The notes beneath the pieces were generated by a model, which worked only from the letters and a program-made list of their open reading frames with translations, was not told where the DNA came from and did not search any database. 43,145 bases of DNA, from assembly GCA_015680685.1 (NCBI GenBank), contig MNCI01038288.1:190615-233759 (forward strand). The letters are read 5' to 3'. Shown here one piece after another: positions 10,595-22,330 of the stretch. The stretch's first letter is position 1, and each line of letters starts with the position of its first letter. The translations under genes and the position numbers were made by a program. This DNA comes from Gnetum montanum (taxonomy: Eukaryota; Streptophyta; Gnetopsida; Gnetales; Gnetaceae).

Positions 10595-11869
10595 CTTAGG
10601 CATTCAAGGATTTGAATGTAGCACATACCTATCTAGAAAGATACACATGTTTAGTATCACCATGTTGGGAAAATGATGCTATGCTACACAAAACCATAAG
10701 TTATGATTAATTATATAGTGAGATGAGATGGGCTTAGAAGGAATGTTAGAAATCAATACATGGGGTGTCTTACCATAGGCATAACAAATGCTTATGTGTT
10801 ATTAGTGGTTAAAGTAATCATTAGCCTTTCTATCCAAGATTCAAACCAATTCCATACCACTTGCTAGTGACATCAAATTACTTTACCTCTCAAATTCAAA
10901 ACCATAAGACTATTACTATTGCAACAAGTATCATCACTTGGTGTTCTGTCCAAGGGAGGAGTCTATTTGTTGCACGTTATTATTATTCTTTTTGAAATTC
11001 TTGAAAAGATGCCTACCTTTAGCCATGGGTAACATGTCTTTCTAGTGGAACCCCCAGAAAATTTACTTTGTGCATGTATTTTATTTTTATTTGTGTGAAC
11101 CTTACTAGAGGATGACCTTTAGGCATGGGTAACATGCCTTTCCAGTGACATGGTAAGAGAGCACTTGTTGTACTCTTAGTTCCATTTTTCATTAGATCTA
11201 CAAGGATATTATTACAACATTTGTAACATGATAGAACATACAATAGGTGTTTAGGAGATTTTAGAAATCTCCTTGATGTCACACCCTTCACATTCCCACT
11301 TGGTTCTTCACTTTTTTGTCCAAGCGTAATGATCACAAGTTTATTCTTAGTTTTGTTAGAAAAAGAATATGATTATTGTATGGTAAGAACCTTTTATTAC
11401 TTGAAATGGATGGATGGATGTTGTGGTGTCACTGTACAAATAATTAGTCCCTTATGACATAATAACATAGAGAATCTTCACTTTTTTGGACTACATCTTA
11501 TCTTATTCTGGGTGTTTTTTTAAAAATAAAAAATATGTATGAAGAAATTGAAAAAAAGTATGAAAACTTGCAAAAGATAACAAGAATGGAAAATATAAAA
11601 AGAAAGAAAAATGTTAAAAGAGTGAAAAAAATATCAAAGAAGTGGAAAAATTTTTAAAATCAAGAAATCAGCAAAAAGTTGAAAATTATAAAAGAATGGA
11701 AAAAATATATCAAGCAAATAGAAATGTAAAAAGAAAATAAATATTCAATAAAGCACCTATGTATCTAAAGAGACCCCCACAACTATTATGAGGATCCACT
11801 ATTCTGAAGAGAGAATAGGTTAAAGATGTTTGGATGGATTGGGTAGATCCCTTGAGAGCTTTAGGATAT
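10595..11869. other. 3' spacer of the Athila-like element; A-rich tract and short repeat
   Basis: No gene was seen between the end of the integrase (about 11870) and the family-T LTR edge. Two copies of a roughly 35-bp sequence centred on CATGGGTAACATG lie 100 bp apart, at 11013-11047 and 11113-11147. The segment 11520-11760 is an A/G-rich low-complexity tract (variants of GAAAAAAT and AAGTGGAAAAA). I searched by eye for a second copy of the 18160-19045 LTR here and did not find a convincing one. Confidence 0.5.
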
Positions 11870-12900
11870 TCATGATAGGGTTTGACCTATTGGATGTTGA
11901 CAACAATGAGATTTTTTAGGTTAGATAGGTGATAAATGTGTAAGGTACTTGAATAATAAGTTGGCTAAACAATGTATGGTCCTTCCCAAAGCATTTGAAA
12001 TTTATCGTTTTGTGACACATGATTGGGATTATAGTAAATGACCTTATCTCTTGGTTGTATTGTCAATTTTCTTATTCATGCATCATGTCTATGTTTAGAG
12101 TAATGATTATGGACCTTGTTGTACATAAGTGCTACTAGTGTATTTTCATTTAAGAGACCTAAATTCATTAATTGTTCCTATTTGGCTAGGCTTAGGCTTA
12201 GGTCAAGCTCACTAGTAGTAGCTAAAGTTCATAGCTCTACCTAGATAGGAAGCATTGGCAGCTTTTCGTAAACTAGCTTATATGGTGAATATCCAATAGG
12301 TAATTTCCATGAAATCTAATAGATCCATAGAGCATCATTAAGTTTAGTACTTCAGTCTTTCCTGAACACGCTAACTGTCCTAGTTAAGATTCTTGTAATT
12401 TCATGGTTAGTAACCTTGGTTTGATCATTGGCTTGGGGATGATATCGTGTAGTTAGTTTATGGTTGATCCCTAGATATTGCATGAGATTTTTAAAGGTAG
12501 CACTAGTAAAATGAATTTTGTTATCTCATATAAGCATTTTGGGCACTCCAAATCTATTCACCACATTCTGTTGGAAGAATTTGGTAGCTATCTTGGCTTT
12601 GTAGTCATTAACTATTGTTGCCTCTACCCACTTAGTACAGTAATCCACAACCACAATAATATATGCTTTTTCATTCACCATAGGTGTTATGAACCACATG
12701 AAATCAATTCCCCAAATATCAAATGGCTCCAAAGGCTATATTTAATACTATGGCTCTTCATTTCTGGTTGTGATTCCTCCATCTCTTTTGCATCTCTCAC
12801 AAGATTATGCAAATTTGTGGGCATCTCTAAACAAGATGGGCTAAAAGTAGCCTACCATCATTAGTTTTAGTGTTGTTCATGCACTACATAGTGATCACTA
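11870..12900 (-). pseudogene. Athila-like integrase, decayed (element 2)
   Basis: Reading leftward from 12900: a zinc-binding-like CERCKR, then EPFDIWGIDFM and VVDYCTKWVEA of the catalytic core (12732-12630), then RFGVPKMLI. A stop falls just before the next Asp-containing segment. Next come YHPQANDQTKV, with a Lys near the place of the catalytic Glu region, and the C-terminal RDKVIYYNPN and LWEGPYIV before the frame ends near 11870. The WGIDFM start and the neighbouring RT type point to the Athila branch of Ty3/gypsy. At least six in-frame stops make it non-functional. In a live element it would insert the cDNA into the genome. Confidence 0.8.
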
Positions 12901-13169
12901 GATGGGCCTTCATGGGCATCCTAAGAACTCATTATTGATCACACTCCATCACACACTATCTAACTAGCCATCTGCATAAATCTTATATAGGTTTCCATTG
13001 ATTTCTATGTATCTCTTTACTTTGTGGAGGAATTACTCTTTTTTCATTTTTCTCCATTCAACAAGAAGTTCCTGTGTAGTCAAGTAAGTCATGTAATTAG
13101 CCATCCATGACTTACGTATTGATTCTACAGTCATCATTGTTTGAGCAAACAAATTCTCATTAGGGAACT

Positions 13170-14530
13170 AGTCAAATAATAGTTCTATATAATCCTAGGA
13201 ATTTCATTTGAGCCTTGATAAATGATTAGCAACAACAATTTTAGTGCCCTTTTTATCAATCATTGTGATGTCAAATTCTTACAAAATTACAAGCCATCTA
13301 ATCACTTTCAGACTAACTACTAGCTTGTTCATGAGAAAATGGATTGCACCATGATCGATATGGACATAAATCTAGTACCCAAGCACATAGTGTCAAAATT
13401 TCTCAAGTGCTTACACCACAATCATAATCTTCTTTTTTGTTGTGGTATAGTTTAGTTATGCTCTGGTGATGCTTCTACTAGCATAGTGTATGTTGTAGGG
13501 CCTTTTTTTATCATCTAACCATGTCAATACTACACCAAGCACATAGTTGAAAGAATCTATCATAATATTAAAAGGCCTAGACCAATCCAAAGCTTGAAGG
13601 ATTGGTGTCTCGATTAGTTTCTATTTTAGGATTTTAAATGCATTGTCACAAGCCTTTTTCTATTTAAAGGATACATCCTTCTTTGTTATTTATACTAATG
13701 GTTTTGTGATCTTAGAAAAATTCTCTATGAACCTTTGATAGTATCTTGTATGGCCTAAGAATGATCTGACATCTTTCACTATTTGTGGTCTCTGATTGAG
13801 GTTTTGTATGACTCTTATCTTCTTATAATCTACTTCTATTCATTTCTAAGAAACTTTATGTCCCATTATGATCCCATTCTGAACCATGAAATGGCTTTTA
13901 TGCTAATTGAGCTTGAGAGTGGTTTCTACATCTCTTTTCAATACTTACTCTAATCAATCCAATGCTTACTTAAAATCTAGTCCATATGTTGAAAAAATGT
14001 CCATGAAGACTTCGATGTCATTTCTTATTTTCTTTTTAAAGATACTAAGTACAAGTCTTTTGAATGTGGAGAGTGTGTTACAAAGACCAAATGGCATTTG
14101 TTATTAGGCAAACTTTCCCCATGAATTAGTGAACATTGTTTTCTCATAGTTCTTTAGTGCAATGCAAATCTAACTATATTCATTGTACCCATCTAGAAAA
14201 ATATAGCACTCGTGTCCTATGATAATATCAAGGACCTAGTTAATAAATGACAAAGGAAAGTGATCCTTGAATGTGATAGCATTCAACAATCAAAAATCAA
14301 TGCACACCTATCACTTTCCCTTCTTCTTTGAGATGATTACTAAAGGACTGACACATTCACTATTTGTGATAGGATAAATGCATCCTACCTTCAATGATTT
14401 CTCCAACTCTTGGTTGATTACTTCTTATAGTTTGGGATTAAGCCTTCTTTAGGGTTTGAATCATGGTCTGACCACTAGATTAGTATATATATTATGTTAA
14501 CAAATTCTTGGATCAATACCTATGATCTCA
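13170..14530 (-). pseudogene. Athila-like reverse transcriptase and RNase H, decayed (element 2)
   Basis: On the minus strand from 14530 leftward the RT fingers-palm landmarks appear in order: RRLNPKL, GCIYPITNSECVSPLVI, KDHFPLSFI, IFLDGYNEYS, then PFGLC near 14100. The active-site motif at 14007-13993 reads FMDIF where two adjacent aspartates are required, so the second catalytic Asp is lost. The connection and RNase H follow (RSFLGHTRYYQRF; IMIDSFNYVLGVVL; ending VVANHLSRL near 13205). This order and the ending are typical of Athila-like elements, where the integrase comes next. Many Gln-to-stop and Trp-to-stop changes are present. Confidence 0.85.
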
Positions 14531-14999
14531 TCATAAGACCACTTGAATGTTATTGGCCACTCATTGAAAACTTCTAATAATGTCTTCTTATGATTTTCAT
14601 TTAGGTTTTTTGTTATTATCATTAGCTCCTTGTTATTTAGGAAAGAATATTCTAATGCTACTAATAGGACCTTTAGTTCTAATGGTTCTAGCTTTATAGT
14701 ATCTAGGATCTATAGCTATCTCCAATCTATTTCTTCTTTTTTACCTTCATGTAAATAGAGGTGCCTCTTTCTAAAGTATTCTAGTATATTGATTTCTCTT
14801 ACACAAGCACTTATAATTTAATCTGTTGGTTCCATGTATTTACTGGATTCTATCTTTGCTTCTTTAACCAACCACTAGGTACCTTCTTGGTGAGTGGCCA
14901 CTGCATATAGACATTTCTACACATACATTTCCTCTATATAATTCTTCCATGCTTTCATATTCTTCTATTGAACTGCCCATATCCTTTACATGTAGTTGC

Positions 15000-15420
15000 A
15001 TCCATTATCATTGTATGAGATACATGAAACTCTACATCTTTGAATGATGCCAACTTCATCTTCCTTATAGATTTCCAAGGAAAGATCTCGAATACTAAGC
15101 TTAGCATTGATGGTGTTAAGCTAAGCCCTTTCCATTATGATCAAGAACTCTTTCTTGTTTTTACCTACATGGATAACCAAAAACTTAATAGGGTAAGACT
15201 AGCCACTAATGATTGTGATCATGTCATCCACTTTTCCTAGTGAAATTGTGATCAACTCATCTAAAGGCTCTAACTGAATATTACTCTTCTTCAAGGGTGG
15301 TAGATTCCAAGCCTAATACATGTCTTATGTGATCAAGTTCACCCTTGACCTAGAATTGAGTAGAGCCTTGTATGATTTTTCCCTTACTACATGAATATAT
15401 ACCAAGGGACTTTCTACATT
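15000..15420 (-). pseudogene. Probable protease region of element 2, decayed
   Basis: Between gag and RT on the minus strand is a readable stretch containing KALLNSRSRVNLIT, which sits where an aspartic protease active site would be. The expected Asp-(Ser/Thr)-Gly appears altered to NSR. It is followed by KSNIQLEPLDELITISLG and YPIKFLVIHVGK. The position supports protease identity, but the active site is gone, so this rests mostly on context. Confidence 0.5.
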
Positions 15421-18016
15421 TGTTCCTTTCTATGGAAGTGATCTTACATTAATCCAAGGGCAATGGTTTATGTTAGCATGATAGTAGTTATGTTTGCATT
15501 CGTTGATGATGGAAGCTTGTGACTTCTAGGAAGACTAGATTTGGATGGCATAGGAGTAGATGTAATCTCCATCCTTCAAACCTTTTTGAAACTCATTCAA
15601 AAAAAAGTGCTTGTATCCTAGATTTTGGTTCATGTGTGATTACTTCCTCTTGCATGTTAACTACCCTAGTTGCACTTTTTTTGTTGCGGTTGAGATGGTA
15701 ATTTCCCCTAAATTAAAGGAGGTGGCACTAGTGGTAAACGATTGAGATGTTAATTTGAGAAACTAGTTGCTTGAGGGTGAATGTATAACTTTGAGTTTTT
15801 CCTTGATTATATCAGTTTATGGTAGTCAATTGGGTAATATTGTGGAGCCTGAATGATTGTATTTCTTGGAGAAATTGGACATTGTACATAGTATCCATAT
15901 GGATCTGGTTGCCAATATGAATACTACTAGCATGGTGATGGCATTGACCATGATTGGGGTTGTTACCACTACTAATGATACTATATCTATGGCTATGTGT
16001 ATGCTCCACTAGGATAGTATGTGGGTTGGAAGTCTTACTTGTAATTACCTTGAGGGTAAGGTAACCATTTGGGCATCTACTTCTTGGTAAAGTTAGGGTC
16101 AAGTGCATATACCCTTTTTTCTTGTAAGTGTGCCATTACAGGATATCTTTTGGAATGTTTTTATTGGCATACAACACATCCTTCCTCATCTTTACAGCTT
16201 GTTTCTAAACATTTAGCCACTAGAGATACTTTGCCCTTTTTTCCAAAATCTATTTTCTTCTTCTTATCTGTTCCTTTACTAAAGGCTTGCTTAGTTCATT
16301 CCTTCATAATCTTTAAAGCTATTGTAAACTTCTCATCAGCTAAATCCCACTACTTCTCTACCTTAGCTACTATGTTAGTGATAGATTTCTAAATAGGTAG
16401 TGTCTTCTTCTAAATCATCTAGCCCAAGGTCTCTTCTTCTTGTGGGTCACAAACTCTTGCATCCCTTTTTCAGATGGATGGATTTCTGTTGTAATCTTTA
16501 AATAATTCCCTTTTTATTAATTCATCCTATTCCCTAGCCACTTGATCAATTAATCTTTGTATCTAATGGGTACAAATTTTATATAATCAACCTTGGGCAT
16601 AAACTCTAAGGATCTCTTGAGTCTTGTTCTGAAGCCCATCATCAATGTGTCTCAATTGCTCTTGTTGAGAAAATCCATGGCCTAGGAACCTATGCAACAA
16701 TGAATAATATCAATCCATTACTACATCAAGGGATTTATGGATCCTTTATTTCCATCCTTGGATCTATTTCTATAGCTTGGAAAACTAGGAATAAGTTTGA
16801 TATTTGTCATTAAAAAGCTCTAGCATGGTACTCCATCTCCTAATTGATTCTAGTTCATCTGATTTGTACTAGCTTTTTGCTTCTTTCATAAGTATCCTTC
16901 AAAATAAATTTAGTTTCTACTAATCACTTTCTATATTTTATAGGGCACATGCATTGTGGAATGCTTAAAGGTGATGTTGGGGATCAACATTATAACCACC
17001 CTTATATCTAGGCATGTTATTCATGTCTAACTGCTTGATGTAACTATCCATAACATTCCTAGTTGGTATATAGATATCTTCCTGGATATGGATCATACTA
17101 CAAGTTTTCAACAAGGGTTTATCATCATGACTGGATTTGTGAGCTCTATTATAGTGGTGTCTCCTTTAGTGCTCATACCTCTCTCAATCCTCTCTTCAAT
17201 CCCTATGCCTTCTTAGTTCATGGTCTTCATCCTCCTCATTAGAGTATCTTGGTTGATGATCATAACAATCATGAGTTCTTCATTCTTCCCTATCATGATC
17301 TTGGTACATCTACCTCCTTCTATCAAAGTCCATTGACGATTATGTGGATGAAGATTAGACTATAGGAGAATGATGGTAGCTTGTCCTCCCTTAATGACTC
17401 TAGTATTTCTCATTATGGGATTTAGCAAAAACTCTTAGCCTTGAGTTTTACCTATACTTGGATTCAATTACCTCCCTTCTAGGTGTCTCTACTAGGATAG
17501 AATGTAATTGAACTTTGATAGGTTCTACAAGTTAGATGATAGACATTTGAGAAGGATCCTCATGATGCTGGTGGAGTTTTTCTATAATAAATGCATCACC
17601 ATTGAGTTCTTCTAGGACAACTAGAGCATCAAATTGCTTTCCCTTATTATGTACATGCTTAATTTCAATGGTAGCATCTCTTTTCATTTATGCCTCTATG
17701 GACTACTAGGTCTTTTCATGTGCTTAGTCACATTGTACCCTTCCTATGCCTAGTTCAAATTCATTCTTCTTAAAGTAGTTTGAAGCATGCTAAGTGTTTC
17801 TCACTCTAGAGGCAAGATGATATTGCCTTCTATGTCTCTCCACTTTATTTGTTCATCTTGATGAAATATGAAAGTAAAGTCTGGATAGTAAGGATCAAGG
17901 TAAGCATATGTGATTCTAGTTTGCATGGGCATCCCCTAGTCTTGTTCATCACTAGTTCTATCATTACTTCTTTGTAGTTCTTTAGCAAGTGGTGATATGT
18001 CTTTAAGTGAAGCCAT
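15421..18016 (-). pseudogene. Decayed gag region of element 2
   Basis: A candidate start codon lies at 18016-18014, beginning MASLKDISPLAKEL, about 125 bp from the primer binding site. An in-frame stop comes within 25 codons. Beyond that the frame is broken by many stops and shifts. I could not find a clean gag core, so this is called from its position between the primer binding site and the protease/RT. A short segment near 16560-16450 is rich in Lys/Arg on the minus strand, as gag C-termini often are. Confidence 0.5.
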
Positions 18017-18140
18017 GTTGAAATTGTGACGCTTGTTAACTATGTGTGTTTTCAATTTTATTTAAGGATTATAAGTTTTAACTTTGAATTCTTAATATAA
18101 CAAACTTTGTAAAAATCAATTACTTAGCACACATTGACTA

Positions 18141-18158
18141 TCCTTAACAACAATGCCA
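18141..18158 (-). other. Primer binding site, tRNA-Asp type, transition-decayed (element 2)
   Basis: The minus strand reads TGGCATTGTTGTTAAGGA. The tRNA-Asp-type site of plant gypsy elements is TGGCGCCGTTGCCGGGGA. The two differ at seven positions, and every difference is C-to-T or G-to-A. It lies one base from the LTR edge at 18160. Confidence 0.75.
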
Positions 18159-18159
18159 A

Positions 18160-19045
18160 TGATGAGTGATGGAATAATCCAACACCTAACCATACAAGTC
18201 ACAAGTGTTGATGGGTGACCCAATCATAATCCATTGATGACTAGTGTTATTATGCTTAGTAATTGAGTTTAAGTTCAAGACCATTGTCTTTCCACTTTGA
18301 GTTAGTCAAAGCTAAGTGTGTGGTTTAACTCAAAGTGAGGCATATGATAATTGAGGTTGTTAAGCCCATTTTAGTCCTAGTGATAAACATAGTGAAGGAG
18401 AAATTTAATTTAATTCTAAGTAATTTGAAGTAAGTAAATCTACTCTAGCCTAAGGTAATGAGTATTCATTCCTAATTTTTTATACACACCTTGGACTTCA
18501 TGTAACTATTATTGGACTACCAAGCATTATGCTACTAAGTGTACCAAGAAATAATACTACTAGGCTTACCAAACAAGTACACTTAAGTGCTTGAAATCAA
18601 TCATACTCATTCTGTTTACTTTTAACATGTAAAAGTAAAGTACTTTAGAAATTGAATTGTTATGCTACTAAAGTAGTAAACATTATGCTATGTGAAATAG
18701 CAAACTAGGAGAATGCTGTAATGGTTGGAAATAGCTTGATCTTTATTTCCATTCACAATTCATATCCAAGGTAAAACTACTTGAATAAAGATTTCATTCA
18801 CTATGTCACACCACACTATAGGCATTCATACTTCTAATTGCTAAATCTCAATTTGACAAACAAAAATACAAGAGTCTAGTTACTATGGGAATGAAAATTT
18901 AGCAAATCATATGTCCAAGTATCATATTTATAGGACCCTACACATCCCAAGATATCATATCAATGATGATGTAGCATGGGCTACAATATTGTATTAACGA
19001 CATTGTTGATATGATATCGTTATGCATCAAAATTTCAATTCATCA
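18160..19045 (-). repeat. Candidate 5' LTR of the Athila-like element 2
   Basis: On the plus strand it starts TGATGA at 18160, one base from the primer binding site, and the best right edge is TCATCA at 19040-19045. These form a perfect 6-bp TG...CA terminal inverted repeat. A TATA box in the right orientation lies about 110 bp inside the right end. Length 886 bp. Family-T LTR sequence begins to the right. No matching 3' LTR was found by eye at the left end of the element. Confidence 0.6.
18927..18935 (-). promoter_or_regulatory. TATA box in LTR of element 2
   Basis: The minus strand reads CTATAAATA shortly inside the proposed U3. The spacing to the LTR edge and the orientation fit a retroelement promoter driving transcription toward gag. 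The exact base position is accurate to within a few bases. Confidence 0.45.
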
Positions 19046-20681
19046 CCACCTACGTTAATTCAAATAATGAGAGACATGGTTAAAATATTTTTTATCAAAA
19101 TCAAAACCTATGCCATCATTTACAACATCTAGAAGGAAATACCTAGATGGAGATAAGGATCACTATTACGACTAAAAATCTCAATCATTGGAAAGAAAAA
19201 CTAGAGATCCTCTATGCAGAAGTTCCTCAACCCCTAATCCCCAAGGCCTCCACAAAAAAAATGGGATTTAGGATGCCCTGGTGAGTCTAATAGATTAACT
19301 AGGGACCTATGAAATGCAAAATGTAGGAATACAAATAGATTCTAATAATGCATATAAAGTAAATTTATTTTGAATACAAAGCTCAAAAATTAAGACTTTA
19401 TTTAAAAAGAATAAAGAGTAAGAGAAATGTGTACAAATGTTTCCTAGATGAGCAAAAAGAGGGTTCACTTATATAGGAGTTCACAACCCATTAAAGTCGA
19501 TTTGACCTGCTCCACAATATAGGTGCTAAGCCACTCTTGATGCTATCAAACATTCTCCTCCAATGCAACCTCAAATCTCCAAGTTGGGTCACTACCAAGG
19601 GGTGAGAAAAGTCGAAAACTTGGATGCTACAATGCTCCATGCTAGGGTTTGGAAATCCTAGAACTATAGTGTTGACACCACAAATCCACAAATCTCAAGA
19701 TGATTATGCGTCCATTATGGAATTCAAGAGGATGCAAACATGGGAGATTGCAAGAACCCTTGAGTGCTTGAAAATGCCCTATGTGTGGAAGTGTGAATAA
19801 ATGGTTGAACTTGAAAAATTATGTCACTGCCAAAGTGTTTTTATGTCAAAATTTTTTGAACCTTGCTAAATCTATAAATGGTATTGGAGACTAGTTTTTA
19901 TAGGTTTTGGGCCATGCACAAGGCTACAAAATGACTATGATTTAGTTGCAAGTTGGTTGTAAATAGGTTGCTAAATTCAGGTGAGATGGGTGACAAAATA
20001 TAGGGGTTACTATACATAGTAAATGCTTTTTCCCATGCCATTTTGTTTACTATAAATAGTAATCAAGACATACATTTCATGCTGGAGACAAATTTTCCAC
20101 ACTAAGCTCTCCACCATGCTTGGTAAACTGGCCGGTCAATGTTGAAGTGCATGAAGTACTGAAATCTAGCTATTATGGCTTTCACACTAGGAGATGCAAT
20201 TTTCAATGCTGGCAATAAAGACTCCACACTAACGGGGAAGGTTTCTAGGATATGAATGTGGTCTCCATGCTAAAGGGGAAAAGTTTCCAAAATCCCCAGC
20301 CTTCCATGCTAGGGATAGGTGAGATTTATTCCTTGCATGTGGTTCCAGCATAGAAAAATGTATACACCCCATAAAACCTATTAAATTACCTTTTTGGTAT
20401 TTCAAAAGGAATTTTTACACCATCCTCTGCCCCTGCACCACCACCACCCTCACCCCTTTTCCCAAGCCCAAATATAGACACTAGGTGACCTTTTTTCACT
20501 TGGAGAATGATACTTTGACTACTTATGAGGCATTTTTCAGCCCCAAAAGTATAAAGTATATGAAATTGCCCACTGTGGATTATAATTTTTACATTTAGAA
20601 TGAATTTTTACCTCGAATTTCATGGGGTGGATGTTACATGATGAAGATTAGGTATAACATGTAATTTTTTGTGGTGTTTCA
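19046..20681 (-). repeat. Family-T LTR, copy 2 (probable 3' LTR of element 3)
   Basis: It is homologous to copy 1 (9240-10594) from about 19190 to its right end at TTTCA (20681). It includes the TATA box (minus strand of 19894-19904, CCTATAAAAAC) and U3 words such as CCATGCTAGGGATAGG. Just beyond 20681 a purine-rich minus-strand tract lies next to the integrase end of element 3. That is the arrangement expected of a 3' LTR. The U5 part is missing: the sequence passes into the Athila-like LTR at 19045, suggesting the Athila-like element landed inside it or that a recombination joined them. Confidence 0.55.
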
Positions 20682-20698
20682 ATGGCCCCTCTTTGTTG
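20682..20698 (-). other. Possible polypurine tract of element 3
   Basis: The minus strand reads ACAAAGAGGGGCCAT and runs directly into the TGAAAC start of the LTR. A purine run next to the 3' LTR primes plus-strand DNA synthesis in LTR retrotransposons. It lies about 240 bp downstream of the integrase end. Confidence 0.5.
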
Positions 20699-20935
20699 GT
20701 TCTTAGAGAATTAACCTGAGGGGCATCAACAAAGAATACAAAATAGAACTACATATTATAATGCTACAATGCATATAGGTCACATGAGAATCAGGCTATC
20801 TAGGTTACCAAAGTTTCTAGTTTAAGGCCATGGTAGGCCATGGTACTAGTTGAAGACCTTGGTAGGTTGTGTTGATAGTTTAAGGTTGTAGCAGAATATT
20901 GAAAGTAGGCTCACTTGTTGATGATTGCTGGTTAC

Positions 20936-21770
20936 ATGTAGTATGGTTTTAGATAGGAATTACTGACTAAATTTGCTAGTTCATTCTCATCTATGTTGGC
21001 TATTCTAAATGCTCCATTCTCATAGGCTTTGGTGACAATGAAGGGACCTTCCCAATTGGCTAAGAATTTGTCTACATGCTCATAGCTGACCTTGAGGACT
21101 AGGTCCCCCTCCTTGATCTTGCACACGATCAAGTCATGGTGATGCTACTACTTCTACCTCTCTTGATAGTGCCCGATATGAGCAAGTGTTTGCATATGCC
21201 ACTCCTTCATAGAATCTAGGGTTGCCATCTATAACTCCTTGTTGTACTCATCATTAATTAAGTTGGTCAAGACTACTCAAAGTGATGGCACCTACAATTT
21301 AAAAGGTAAAATAGCTTCAAAACTATAAATAAGGCTATAAGCAGTCATGCTAGTTGCCATGCAATAGGTTGTTCTATATGTCCATACCACATGAACAAGT
21401 TTCCCATGCCACTTACACTTATTATTAAGCATCTTCTTAAGTAAGTTGATGATGTCCTTGTTGCTTGCTTTTGCTTGCCCATTGGCTTGAGTGCAGTAAG
21501 ATGACAAGAAAGAATGCTTAATGCCTAGGTTATGATAGAAATTTTTGGTTTCTTGGCTACTAAATTAGGTCCATTACCCATAACTATGACCATGGGTATG
21601 TCAAAACAGGCTATAATGTTATCTAAGATAAATTTGCAAACTTTTTTAGATGTGGTCATTCTTAGGGGAATAGCTTCAACCCACTTGGTAAAATATTTGG
21701 TTGTGGTGATGATGAAATTATGTCCTATGGAAGACTTAGGTATTATAGGTCCAATGATATTCAACCCCCA
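20936..21770 (-). pseudogene. Tat/Ogre-like integrase, decayed (element 3)
   Basis: On the minus strand, 21764-21525 encodes the first half of the catalytic core: MNIIGPIIPKSSIGHNFI, then TTKYFTKWVEAIPL, then FDIPMVIVMGNGPN. The Asp expected after VI is replaced. The segment 21507-21292 continues with YCTQANGQAKASNKDIINLL and WTYRTTYCMATSMTAYSLIY. The C-terminal part, 21132-20936, has KEGDLVLKVSYEHVDKF, then WEGPFIVTKAYENGAF, ending SYLKPYYM. The sequence type is that of the Tat/Ogre branch and differs clearly from the integrase at 11870-12900. Stops and shifts between the three segments make it non-functional. Confidence 0.85.
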
Positions 21771-22330
21771 TCATTGAAGTGACCATGTTATCTAGGTTGT
21801 ATGTAACTCAGTTGGTGGTACATGTATAAGGTTACTATATTGCTAACATGCCTCATAGCACTTAACCTTTTCTAGTTAACCAGTTTTCATATGGGGCTAA
21901 TAGTAGCCTAACCATCTAATTTTAGTAGCCATGGCTCTAGGTCCTATATGTCCTTCACAAACACCCTCGTGAACCTCCTCTAGGACTATTATGGCTCTGA
22001 TTTTAACTAAGCACTTTAGGAGTATGCCACCATAGGATCATTGAGATAATGTATTATCACCTACAACGGCATAATGCTTCGATCACTTGTGTATGGCATC
22101 CTTCTGAGTGATAGTAAGGCCTTGTGAGGATTCACCATGCATAAGGTAAAATTTGGAATATTGATACCACTCCTTGGGAGGAGTAGTATGAATGATGACC
22201 ATAAAAGTATCCTTAATGTTCTATGCAATGGAAGTAGCACAATCCATGGTTAAGGTGGACAACTTACTAAGCACATCTTGCATCACAGTAAGGGATAATG
22301 TTGCAATTGCATTAGCTATGGCATTTTCAT
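21771..22330 (-). pseudogene. Decayed linker between RNase H and integrase of element 3
   Basis: By position this should contain the end of the RNase H region and the zinc-binding N-terminus of the integrase. Translation gives only fragments broken by stops, and I could not place the zinc-binding residues. No independent gene was seen. Confidence 0.45.
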
